A DNA stretch of 64,000 nt from assembly GCF_014198605.1 (NCBI RefSeq), contig NZ_JACIHU010000001.1; one strand, written 5' to 3'. Both the position numbers and the translations under genes were made by a program. The first letter of the stretch is position 1. Every line of letters starts with the position of its first letter. Source of the DNA: Rhizobium etli_C (GTDB lineage Bacteria > Pseudomonadota > Alphaproteobacteria > Rhizobiales > Rhizobiaceae). The notes below the pieces were generated by a model, which was given only the letters and a program-made list of their open reading frames with translations, was not told the origin of the DNA and searched no databases. Of the stretch, positions 8,298 through 16,719 are shown one piece after another.

Positions 8298-10710
8298 CAG
8301 CGAACGGGCCGGTTTCGGTAAAACCGCCTTTGCGCCAATCATAGGCGCGATGGCGCATCCATGGACGCGACAAGGCATCGAATGCGGTTGCGACCTCCAG
8401 GCCCGTTTCCGCAAAACGCAATTCGATTGAACCGGTCCTGCGCAGCGTCTCGCCGGTGAAGAGTGTCGCACCCGAACGGCAGCGGTCGAAACGCAGGCGC
8501 ACCGCGGTCACGACGATCTCGCCGGCGTCGCAGGCCGGGCCGAGATAGGCGGTATTCTCGATGACGGCGACGACATGGCCATTGCCGAGCCGGGTTATGC
8601 ACCAGGCCTTCTTCACGCAGGAAAACCGATTTGTCTCACCGCCGGCTGCGGCGGTCGCCATTGCCGTCCTCGCTTCCTTCTGCTGATCGCGGGACAGCCT
8701 GACGCGGCGGTCCTCACCCTGCGGCGGGATGGCAGGGCCATCCAGAATCTTCGGCGGGTAGTGCGTCGGCAGGACCAGCGCTCTCTGCCACTGGCCGAAG
8801 ATGAAGTCCGGCGGATTTTCGCGGTTGGAAGCCATGGCTGCCGTCGCGACAAGCGCGACCAGACCGCCATCCTCGGAAATCACCAGATCCGGCGGCCGGG
8901 AACCCGGCAGAATCAGCAGGATGAGCGTCGAAACGGCGAGAATCGATGTGCCGGCATGGCGCAACCGGGTGCGAAGCAGCGTCAGCAGCAGAAAGCCTGC
9001 CACGGCGACCGCGAAATACCAGGCGGGCAACCGGCCGACGTCGATATCGCCGCCCCAACCGGACACCGTCTTGGCGACCGCAATCACCAGATCGAGGCCG
9101 AAGCCGACCACCGTCCAGAGCGGAGCGTCCAGGCCTAACGGCATCAGCAACATCGCCAGCAGCCCGGCCGGCATGACGATGAAGGAGATGATCGGCATCG
9201 TCGCAAGGTTTGCCGGCAGGCCATAGGCGGTCAGGCGATGAAAATGCTCGACCGCAAACAGCGCCGTGGAAAAGCCGCCGATCAGCGAGGTCAGGAAGAC
9301 GCCGCCGAAGAAACTGGCGACCGCAACGACCGGCCGCAGGACCGGCAGCTTCAGTAGCGGGTTTTCCCGGACGCGCCGGTCCTTCCACAGCTGGTAGCCC
9401 GATACCAGTGCCAAAGTCGCGGCAAAGGACATCTGGAAGCTCGGCCCCAAGACTTCGGAGGGTGAAATGGCGATGATGACGAGCGCCGAGAGAACGACAT
9501 TGCGCAGGCTGATCGACGGCCGATCGAAGAAGACCGCAATCAGCATGATCGCCATCATGATGAAGGCGCGTTCGGCCGAAACCCCGAATCCTGAGATCAG
9601 GAAGTAGGCCGTGACGGCGAGGAGCGCACCGGCGGCGGCGATCTTCTTTGTCGGATAGGCTTGAGCGACACCCGGAAGGAGGCTGAGCAGCATCCGGAAA
9701 CCGACGAAGAAGATGCCGGCCGACAACGCCATGTTGAGGCCGGAGATCGCCACGATATGCGCAAGGCCGGACTGGCGCAGCGCCTCGGTCGTTTCCTTCG
9801 AGATGGCGCGCCGCTCATCGGTCACCAGAGCAGCGGCAAAAGCGCCCGTGTCGCCGGGCAGAATCGAGCGTATGCGATCGCCGATGCCGCTGCGCAACTG
9901 GTAAAGCCATTCGAGCAGAGCTTCGGACGTCGATCTCGCAGGCTGCGGGCCTGTCTGCGGATCGACTTTCTCGGGCGCACCGTAGAAGAAGCCGTTGGCG
10001 CCGATGCCATCGAAATAGGCACCGAAGGAAAAGTCGTTGAGCCCGGGAAGCGCCGGCCCCGCCGGCGGCGTCAACCGTGCTCGGCCGGCGATGACATCAC
10101 CGATCTCGAAGGGCGCATCGGCGCCGCGGGCGATCACGGTTATGCGCCTCGGTGGCCGCTTCACCTGCGGCGCCTCGGTTCCGGTGACGGCAAGAACATA
10201 GCGCCACCGCCCGCGATCGTCGCCTTCGCGCCGCTCGACGCGGCCGGTCACCGTCGTCGTCACGGATGAATCGAGGATGACGGTCGATGCCCGCCAGCTT
10301 TCGAACTGGGCGCAGAGCATGCCGCATACCACGAGGGCAAGCGCCACAAGCGTCGCCCGCAAGGCCGGCCGGCTGCGGCCGGCGACGAGCACCGCAAACA
10401 TCAGCACCGACAGGCAGAGCAACGATGGAAGGAGTGGAAAATCCGTTGCAGCAAGAAACCAGAATGCCGCGCCGGCACCGAGGAAGACCGGCGAGAACAG
10501 GAGCAGGCGGCCGTGGTCGGCCTCCTCGCTCAGCATCCGGCCGCCAGCACGCAGCGCTTGTGCCATTGCCGCCGGCAGCCGGTGGCGTAATGGCATCGCA
10601 GACTGCGTTGTTGCCCGCGGCGATCCCATGGCAGGAGCTGGAAAAGCGACGGGATCGGCAAGGCCGACGCCCGCCTGCGGCCGCAATTCTACTGTCGTCA
10701 ATTCCTGCAT
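8278..10710 (-). CDS. ComEC/Rec2-family membrane protein
   Basis: Large polytopic inner-membrane protein (810 residues) of the ComEC/Rec2 family, which forms the channel for single-stranded DNA uptake in competent bacteria. A soluble N-terminal DUF4131-type region (about 60-230) precedes the multi-helix competence domain (about 260-560, with HIVAISGLNMALSAG). The C-terminal region lacks any HxHxDH metallo-beta-lactamase motif, so that domain is degenerate or absent. No other competence genes lie nearby. It is convergent with lexA and divergent from gltA. Confidence 0.88.
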   Translation of the reverse strand: MQELTTVELRPQAGVGLADPVAFPAPAMGSPRATTQSAMPLRHRLPAAMAQALRAGGRMLSEEADHGRLLLFSPVFLGAGAAFWFLAATDFPLLPSLLCLSVLMFAVLVAGRSRPALRATLVALALVVCGMLCAQFESWRASTVILDSSVTTTVTGRVERREGDDRGRWRYVLAVTGTEAPQVKRPPRRITVIARGADAPFEIGDVIAGRARLTPPAGPALPGLNDFSFGAYFDGIGANGFFYGAPEKVDPQTGPQPARSTSEALLEWLYQLRSGIGDRIRSILPGDTGAFAAALVTDERRAISKETTEALRQSGLAHIVAISGLNMALSAGIFFVGFRMLLSLLPGVAQAYPTKKIAAAGALLAVTAYFLISGFGVSAERAFIMMAIMLIAVFFDRPSISLRNVVLSALVIIAISPSEVLGPSFQMSFAATLALVSGYQLWKDRRVRENPLLKLPVLRPVVAVASFFGGVFLTSLIGGFSTALFAVEHFHRLTAYGLPANLATMPIISFIVMPAGLLAMLLMPLGLDAPLWTVVGFGLDLVIAVAKTVSGWGGDIDVGRLPAWYFAVAVAGFLLLTLLRTRLRHAGTSILAVSTLILLILPGSRPPDLVISEDGGLVALVATAAMASNRENPPDFIFGQWQRALVLPTHYPPKILDGPAIPPQGEDRRVRLSRDQQKEARTAMATAAAGGETNRFSCVKKAWCITRLGNGHVVAVIENTAYLGPACDAGEIVVTAVRLRFDRCRSGATLFTGETLRRTGSIELRFAETGLEVATAFDALSRPWMRHRAYDWRKGGFTETGPFAVSDNGE

Positions 10711-10951
10711 GCGCCGCCCAAAATGACGATTGAAATACGGGCGAAAATTGCGAGTGCGAAAAGATCAGTCGAATCATCGGTTTCTGCTATGCGTGCTGCT
10801 CATCGCTGCAGTGCCTAAAAGGTGATGCCGCAATGCACAAAATGGCGTCACGGTAACTTGGCATTAGCTTCGCGATCATATAGCTATCGGTAAGGACGCT
10901 TAACCCCTATGGCGCTTTTGTGGCGCCACCGACACATTTCGGAGGATCAGC

Positions 10952-12241
10952 ATGACGGATCAAAGCGCAACAATAAAAATCGGTGACAAATCGGTCGACC
11001 TCGCCGTCAAAAGCGGCACGATCGGTCCGAGCGTCATCGATATCGGTGCTCTTTACAAGAACACCGCTTCCTTCACCTATGATCCGGGCTTCACCTCGAC
11101 CGCATCCTGTGAATCGAAAATCACCTATATCGATGGCGACGAAGGCGTGCTGCTGCACCGAGGCTACCCGATCGAGCAGCTCGCCGAACATGGCGACTTC
11201 CTCGAGGTCTGCTACCTCTTGCTTTACGGCGAACTGCCGACGGCAGCGCAGAAGAAGGACTTCGATTATCGCGTCACGCATCACACCATGGTGCACGAGC
11301 AGATGAGCCGCTTCTTCACCGGCTTCCGCCGGGATGCGCATCCGATGGCCGTCATGTGCGGCTGCGTCGGCGCGCTGTCGGCCTTCTATCACGACTCGAC
11401 CGACATCACCGATCCGCATCAGCGCATGGTCGCCAGCCTTCGCATGATCGCCAAGATGCCGACGCTTGCCGCCATGGCTTATAAGTACCATATCGGCCAG
11501 CCCTTCGTTTACCCGAAGAACGACCTCGACTATGCGTCGAACTTCCTGCGCATGTGCTTTGCCGTTCCGTGCGAGGAATATGTTGTCAATCCGGTGCTTT
11601 CGCGCGCCATGGACCGCATCTTCATCTTGCATGCCGACCACGAGCAGAACGCCTCGACCTCCACCGTCCGCCTGGCCGGTTCGTCGGGCGCCAACCCGTT
11701 TGCCTGCATCGCGGCCGGCATCGCCTGCCTCTGGGGCCCAGCTCACGGCGGCGCCAACGAAGCAGCGCTCAACATGCTGACGGAGATCGGCACGGTCGAC
11801 CACATTCCTGAATATATCGCCCGCGCCAAGGACAAGAACGATCCGTTCCGCCTGATGGGCTTTGGTCACCGCGTCTACAAGAACTACGATCCGCGCGCCA
11901 AGATCATGCAGAAGACGACGCATGAAGTGCTCGGCGAACTCGGCATCAAGGACGATCCGTTGCTCGAAGTGGCGATGGAGCTGGAGCGCATCGCGCTCAC
12001 CGACGAATATTTCATCGAGAAGAAGCTCTATCCGAACATCGACTTCTATTCCGGCATCACGCTGAAGGCGCTGGGCTTCCCCACGACCATGTTCACCGTG
12101 CTCTTCGCGCTCGCCCGCACCGTCGGCTGGATCGCGCAGTGGAATGAGATGATCGAGGATCCGGAACAGCGCATCGGCCGTCCGCGGCAGCTCTATGTCG
12201 GCGAACCGAAGCGCGACTACATCCCGGTTTCGAAGCGCTGA
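10952..12241 (+). CDS. gltA: Citrate synthase, type II
   Basis: TCA-cycle entry enzyme condensing oxaloacetate and acetyl-CoA. It has 429 residues, typical of the hexameric NADH-sensitive type. The N-terminal beta-domain (residues 5-60) and the catalytic histidine motifs (GPAHGGANEA near 265 and GFGHRVYKNYDPRA near 305) and the later DFYSG are intact. GGAGG lies 9 bp upstream of the ATG. The 241-bp gap to comEC holds its promoter. A bidirectional terminator follows. Confidence 0.98.
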   Translation: MTDQSATIKIGDKSVDLAVKSGTIGPSVIDIGALYKNTASFTYDPGFTSTASCESKITYIDGDEGVLLHRGYPIEQLAEHGDFLEVCYLLLYGELPTAAQKKDFDYRVTHHTMVHEQMSRFFTGFRRDAHPMAVMCGCVGALSAFYHDSTDITDPHQRMVASLRMIAKMPTLAAMAYKYHIGQPFVYPKNDLDYASNFLRMCFAVPCEEYVVNPVLSRAMDRIFILHADHEQNASTSTVRLAGSSGANPFACIAAGIACLWGPAHGGANEAALNMLTEIGTVDHIPEYIARAKDKNDPFRLMGFGHRVYKNYDPRAKIMQKTTHEVLGELGIKDDPLLEVAMELERIALTDEYFIEKKLYPNIDFYSGITLKALGFPTTMFTVLFALARTVGWIAQWNEMIEDPEQRIGRPRQLYVGEPKRDYIPVSKR

Positions 12242-12266
12242 TCGCGCTGATCAATCGGCTCAAACG

Positions 12267-12296
12267 AAAACCCGGTCAGAAACGACCGGGTTTTTT
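12267..12296 (+). terminator. Bidirectional terminator of gltA and lpxB
   Basis: A stem CCCGGTC (12271-12277) with GACCGGG (12284-12290) is flanked by an A run and a T run, so it can act on both strands. It overlaps the last codons of the convergent lpxB gene. Confidence 0.85.
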
Positions 12297-13445
12297 CTTT
12301 TTCAGCACCTCGAGCAGGATTTCGGCAGCATGTTCGCCCGGCGGCTTTTCGGTCTGCATGCGCTGCCAGATCAGCTCATAACCTTCCTTCATCGCCTTCA
12401 ACTGGTAAGTGTCGGCCGACAGCCTTTCCATCCAGCGTGCGAGGCTTGCGCCGCGAACGACATCGTTCAGATATTCCGGCACGACCGCGTAATCGGCAAT
12501 CAGGTTCGGCAGCGCCCCTGTCCAGGTCTTGATGCCCGACGTCAGCAGCCGCATGATCCAGTCGACCTTGTAGGCGGAGACGACGGGAACGTCGGCGAGC
12601 GCCAGTTCGAGAATGACGGTTCCGGATGCCGCCATGGCGGCGTCGGCTTCGACAAAAGCCTTCCACTTTGCTTCCGCGCCGACAACGATCTCCGGCATTA
12701 TCGCCCATTTCGCCGTCAATTCGCGCACAAGCCGTTCCTTGTGTCGCATCGTCGGCAGGATGAAGCGTATCGGTCCATTGCGGGCGACGAGTTCGCTCAC
12801 CGCCACCTCGAAATGCGGCAGGAGCTTCTGGATTTCCGAGGAGCGTGAGCCGGGCAGAAGCAGGACTGTGCCGTTGCCGGGCCGTCTTCCCGCGCGCAGG
12901 CGTCGGGTCTCCAGGAGCGCAGGGTCGGCGGTCAGGCGATGCCCGACATAGGTCGTTGCCGGGCCTTTGAGGCGCTGCATCGTCGCCGGTTCGAAAGGCA
13001 GGACGGCGAGCACGTGATCGACATAGGCAAGCATGCGCTCGGCGCGATATTCCTTCCAGGCCCAGACGCTCGGACAGACATAATCGACGACAGGCAAATC
13101 CGGCAGCGCCGTCCGGACGCGCTTTGCCACGCGATGGGTGAAATCCGGACTGTCGATGATGAGCAGAATGTCAGGCCTTGCGGCGATGATTTCAGCCGTT
13201 GTCCGACGGATCAGGCCAAACAGCTTCGGCAGCCGGCTCAGCACCTGGGTGATGCCCATGATCGACAGTTCGGAAAAATCGAACAGGGATTGCAAGCCCT
13301 CCGCTTGCAGACCCTCGCCGCCGACGCCGACAAGCTCCACCGGTCCGCCATGGATGCGCTTCAGCGCGGCGATGAGGTCGGCGCCGAGGAGATCGCCCGA
13401 CACCTCACCGGCAATGACGGCAATCTTCAGCGGCGCGCCGGTCAT
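12276..13445 (-). CDS. lpxB: Lipid-A-disaccharide synthase
   Basis: Glycosyltransferase joining UDP-diacylglucosamine and lipid X into the lipid A disaccharide at the inner membrane. The N-terminal motif IAVIAGEVSGDLLGADLI and the GT19-type fold residues are evident. I placed the start at 13445 (389 residues) because it overlaps the lpxI stop as ATGA and has a GGGGG stretch about 8 bases upstream; an ATG four codons earlier (13457) is also possible. The Lys-rich C-terminus ends inside the terminator shared with gltA. Last gene of the lipid A operon. Confidence 0.96.
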   Translation of the reverse strand: MTGAPLKIAVIAGEVSGDLLGADLIAALKRIHGGPVELVGVGGEGLQAEGLQSLFDFSELSIMGITQVLSRLPKLFGLIRRTTAEIIAARPDILLIIDSPDFTHRVAKRVRTALPDLPVVDYVCPSVWAWKEYRAERMLAYVDHVLAVLPFEPATMQRLKGPATTYVGHRLTADPALLETRRLRAGRRPGNGTVLLLPGSRSSEIQKLLPHFEVAVSELVARNGPIRFILPTMRHKERLVRELTAKWAIMPEIVVGAEAKWKAFVEADAAMAASGTVILELALADVPVVSAYKVDWIMRLLTSGIKTWTGALPNLIADYAVVPEYLNDVVRGASLARWMERLSADTYQLKAMKEGYELIWQRMQTEKPPGEHAAEILLEVLKKKKPGRF

Positions 13446-14323
13446 TTTAGCCCCCATTCCGGCAGGCCGCGATCAATGCCGCAGACGAAAAGCCCGACCT
13501 CGTCGGCGGCGCGGATGACGGCAGCACGATCGAGCACCAGCGAGCGGCCGGCTTCGACGGCGATGCCGGCAAGACCGGCTTTACCGGCGTTCAGCACCGT
13601 GGAAACGCCAATCGCCGGCAGGTCGGCGCGAATATCCTGCTGCGGCTTGCAGAGCTTGACGAGCACGCCGCGGCGGCGCGTCGAAATGCGCCCGGCGGCT
13701 CTGAGCCCGGCGACACGGTCGAGCATCTCATCGGTGCCCTCAAGACCTTCCAGCGCGACAACCCGCCCACCGATGCTGACGGCGCCCTGCCCGACATCCA
13801 GCCGGCCAAGCATCTCGGCGGCTTCGGCCGCACGGCTGATATCACGCCGATCTTCGTCACCGGGTGCCACGGCGCCAAGCGGACCGACGGAAGCCAGCAG
13901 GTCGGGAGCGATCTCATGGGCGCCGACGACGCGCCGGCCGTTTCCCTCGATCAGCCGGATCACCATCTGCAGGACCGTATCGTCGCCGCCGGAGAGCAGC
14001 GTGCGGATCGCGGCCGGCACCTTCATCAGAATTCGCAGCGTCGGGCGTACCTCACGCCATTCCGGCCGACGGCGCACGCTGCCCGACATCACCACGCGGC
14101 CGATGCCATAACGGTTCAGAAGACTATCGAGGGCGGCGAAATCGCCGATGCCGATAATGGCGTGGTCGTAGCCTTCCCAACGCCGGTCGCTTTCGTCCTT
14201 CAGGGCGACGATAACAGGATTTTCGCCTGCGGCGCGTGCGGCTTCCGCGACATAGGAAGGCAGAAGGCCGCCGCCGGCGATGATCGCCAGCCGGCCCGCC
14301 GCGGTGTCTCCTGATAAAGCCAC
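13442..14323 (-). CDS. lpxI: UDP-2,3-diacylglucosamine pyrophosphatase LpxI
   Basis: Hydrolyses UDP-2,3-diacylglucosamine to lipid X. LpxI replaces LpxH in alphaproteobacteria. At 293 residues it has the family length, with the N-terminal GRLAIIAGGGLLPSYVAEAA and C-terminal region around residues 180-290 (GADLPAIGVSTVLNAGKAGL-like). It lies between lpxA (3-bp gap) and lpxB (4-bp overlap), exactly where the pathway step is needed. Confidence 0.93.
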   Translation of the reverse strand: MALSGDTAAGRLAIIAGGGLLPSYVAEAARAAGENPVIVALKDESDRRWEGYDHAIIGIGDFAALDSLLNRYGIGRVVMSGSVRRRPEWREVRPTLRILMKVPAAIRTLLSGGDDTVLQMVIRLIEGNGRRVVGAHEIAPDLLASVGPLGAVAPGDEDRRDISRAAEAAEMLGRLDVGQGAVSIGGRVVALEGLEGTDEMLDRVAGLRAAGRISTRRRGVLVKLCKPQQDIRADLPAIGVSTVLNAGKAGLAGIAVEAGRSLVLDRAAVIRAADEVGLFVCGIDRGLPEWGLK

Positions 14324-14326
14324 GGG

Positions 14327-15145
14327 CTAGCCCTTCTGACCTCGGGTCGGCGAGGACAGGGCGCGGTCGCTTTCGGCGGCGATGAAATCCAGGATCTGCA
14401 TCACCTCTACGCAATCGGCATATTCCTCGCGGATGGCCGCGGCGTTCTCACGCACGGAGGCCGTTCCCTCGAAGATCGCCTTGTAGGCGCGGCGCACCCG
14501 GTGGATGACGGCGCGGTCGATGCCGGCGCGCGTCATGCCGACGACATTGAGACCGCCCAGCAGACCGGGATTGCCGTTCAGCATGCCGTAGGGAATGACG
14601 TCGTAACTGACTGCCGAGAGCCCGCCGACAAAGGCCTGGCGGCCGACGCGGGTGAACTGATGAACGGCCGAGCCGCCGCCGAGAATGACGCGATCCTCGA
14701 TGACGACGTGGCCGGCGAGCATGACGTTGTTCGACATGATTACGTGGTTGCCGACCCGGCAGTCATGCGCCACATGCGAATTGGCCAGGAACAGATTGTT
14801 GTCGCCGACGATCGTCTGGCCGCCGAAATCGGCGGTGCCGGTGTTCATCGTCACGCCTTCACGGATCGTGCAGTTGGCGCCGACCGAAAGCGTCGTCTCT
14901 TCTCCGGCGTGATGCACGCTCTGCGGATCGCCGCCGACGACTGCCATCGGGAAGATGCGCGTGCCCTTGCCGATCACGGTCCGGCCGGTGACGATCGCAT
15001 GCGCCAGGAGTTCGACATTGTCATGCAGGACGACGTGCGGCCCGACATGGCAGAAGGGACCGATCTTCACGCCCTCACCGATCGTGGCCCCGTCTTCGAC
15101 GACGGCCATCGGGTGAATGCGGGCGCTTTCGGCAATCGTACTCAT
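14327..15145 (-). CDS. lpxA: Acyl-ACP--UDP-N-acetylglucosamine O-acyltransferase
   Basis: First enzyme of lipid A synthesis, adding a 3-hydroxyacyl chain to UDP-GlcNAc. It has 272 residues with a left-handed beta-helix of hexapeptide repeats (residues about 10-190). The catalytic histidine lies in NSHVAHDCRVG, and a C-terminal helical domain follows. Its start overlaps the fabZ stop by 4 bp. Confidence 0.97.
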   Translation of the reverse strand: MSTIAESARIHPMAVVEDGATIGEGVKIGPFCHVGPHVVLHDNVELLAHAIVTGRTVIGKGTRIFPMAVVGGDPQSVHHAGEETTLSVGANCTIREGVTMNTGTADFGGQTIVGDNNLFLANSHVAHDCRVGNHVIMSNNVMLAGHVVIEDRVILGGGSAVHQFTRVGRQAFVGGLSAVSYDVIPYGMLNGNPGLLGGLNVVGMTRAGIDRAVIHRVRRAYKAIFEGTASVRENAAAIREEYADCVEVMQILDFIAAESDRALSSPTRGQKG

Positions 15146-15609
15146 GCCTGATCCTTACGAACGATCATCGCGCCGATATCGGCCTCGGCGACAAGCGCGC
15201 CGTCCACCTTGGCGTCGCAATGGAATTTCCAGATATTGCCGCGCTGCTTGTGCTTCTTGACATGGAATTCGACGCGATCGCCAGGCACAACCGGCTTGCG
15301 GAAACGCGCGTTCTCAATGGTCATGAAGTAGACAAGGTTGCCCGGCTGGCCTTCCTTCTTGGCACAGATCGCACCCGCCGTCTGCGCCATGCCCTCGATC
15401 AACAGCACACCCGGCATGATCGGCGACTCCGGAAAATGGCCGGTGAAATGCGGCTCGTTCACCGTAACATTCTTGATGCCGATCGCCGCGTTGTCGCCAT
15501 CGATCTCGATGATCTTGTCGACCATCAGAAACGGATAGCGATGCGGCAACAACTTCATGATCTCGATGATGTCAGCCGAAGAAAGCGTCGTCGTGGCTTC
15601 CTCAGTCAT
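15142..15609 (-). CDS. fabZ: 3-hydroxyacyl-ACP dehydratase FabZ
   Basis: Hot-dog-fold dehydratase of fatty acid elongation (155 residues). The catalytic His of the TGHFPESPIMPG motif and the catalytic Glu of LLIEGMAQTAG are present. It competes with LpxA and LpxD for 3-hydroxyacyl-ACP, which explains its place between them. It overlaps lpxD by 8 bp and lpxA by 4 bp. Confidence 0.97.
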   Translation of the reverse strand: MTEEATTTLSSADIIEIMKLLPHRYPFLMVDKIIEIDGDNAAIGIKNVTVNEPHFTGHFPESPIMPGVLLIEGMAQTAGAICAKKEGQPGNLVYFMTIENARFRKPVVPGDRVEFHVKKHKQRGNIWKFHCDAKVDGALVAEADIGAMIVRKDQA

Positions 15610-16675
15610 TTTCCTTGCCTCCAGGGTTCCGCCCGCGCAACTTGGACTTCGACACTTGTTGCGCCGCCTCTCTCAGATAGTCTTTCAGCGGACGAGCCGG
15701 TACGCCGCCATATTGCCCGCCGGCGGCAAGATCGGTCATGATACCGCTTTTGGCGGCGATCTGCACGCCGTCGCCGATCGTCACATGGCCCTTGATGCCG
15801 GCCTGGCCGCCGATCTGCACGCCGTTGCCGATCTTCGTGCTGCCGGCTATGCCGACCTGCGCGACAATGGCGCAATGGCGGCCCATCTGAACGTTGTGGC
15901 CGATCTGGACCTGGTTGTCGATCTTGGTCCCCTCGCCGATCACGGTATCATCCATGGCGCCGCGGTCGATCGTGGTATTGGCACCGATCTCGACATTATC
16001 CTGGATGATCACCCGGCCGATCTGGACGATCTTGATCATGCCGCGCGGACCCGGCGCATAGCCGAAACCATCCTGGCCGATGCGAACGCCGTTGTGGATG
16101 ATGACACCGTTGCCGATCAGCGCGCAGAGAATGCTGGCGCCGGCTGCAATCGAACAATCCCGGCCGATCTTGACGCCTGGACCGATGATGCTGTGCGCGC
16201 CGATGCGGGTGCCCTCGCCGATCTCGGCATGCGCGCCGATAACCGCCAGCGGCTCGATGATCACGCCTTTTTCCAGCTTGGCGCTCGGATCGATCACCGC
16301 GCTCGGGGCGATCTCGCCTTCACCCGGCGAAATGGTGACCGGGCGCAGTGCCGCCGGGTAGAACAGGCCGCCTGCCATGGCGAAAGCCGCATGCGGATTG
16401 GACGACAGGATGATCGGGATGTGCTGAGGTACGAGGTCGGCGAGCGCCTTGTCGCAGATCACCGCCGAGGCCTGGCAGGTCAGCAGCTCGTCCCGGCTGC
16501 GGCGCGACAAGATATAACAGACGTCGCCCGGCCGCGCCCGGTTGATGGGAGCGACGGAGCGGACGATGACATCGGCATGATCGGAATTGGCGAGTTCCGC
16601 CCCAAGAAACTCTGCCAGCTCAGCGAGCTTCAGACCTTCATGGGGCAGAAAAAAAACGTTTTGCTCCATCGGCAA
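15602..16675 (-). CDS. lpxD: UDP-3-O-(3-hydroxyacyl)glucosamine N-acyltransferase
   Basis: Third enzyme of lipid A synthesis (357 residues). An N-terminal uridine-binding domain (about 1-105) is followed by a hexapeptide-repeat beta-helix (about 110-310) and a C-terminal helix. The catalytic histidine lies in VQIGHNVQMG. The Met two codons downstream (16669) is an equally good start. It is 44 bp after bamA on the same strand. Confidence 0.96.
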   Translation of the reverse strand: MPMEQNVFFLPHEGLKLAELAEFLGAELANSDHADVIVRSVAPINRARPGDVCYILSRRSRDELLTCQASAVICDKALADLVPQHIPIILSSNPHAAFAMAGGLFYPAALRPVTISPGEGEIAPSAVIDPSAKLEKGVIIEPLAVIGAHAEIGEGTRIGAHSIIGPGVKIGRDCSIAAGASILCALIGNGVIIHNGVRIGQDGFGYAPGPRGMIKIVQIGRVIIQDNVEIGANTTIDRGAMDDTVIGEGTKIDNQVQIGHNVQMGRHCAIVAQVGIAGSTKIGNGVQIGGQAGIKGHVTIGDGVQIAAKSGIMTDLAAGGQYGGVPARPLKDYLREAAQQVSKSKLRGRNPGGKEND

Positions 16676-16719
16676 TGCTCCAGAACGGAATTGAGTCTTA
16701 CAGTTCCGGACTGCCGATA

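Noticed and set aside
10711..10951. Expected gltX or other gene between comEC and gltA
   Set aside because: Only 241 bp lie between them and no coding frame is visible; the region is best taken as a promoter.
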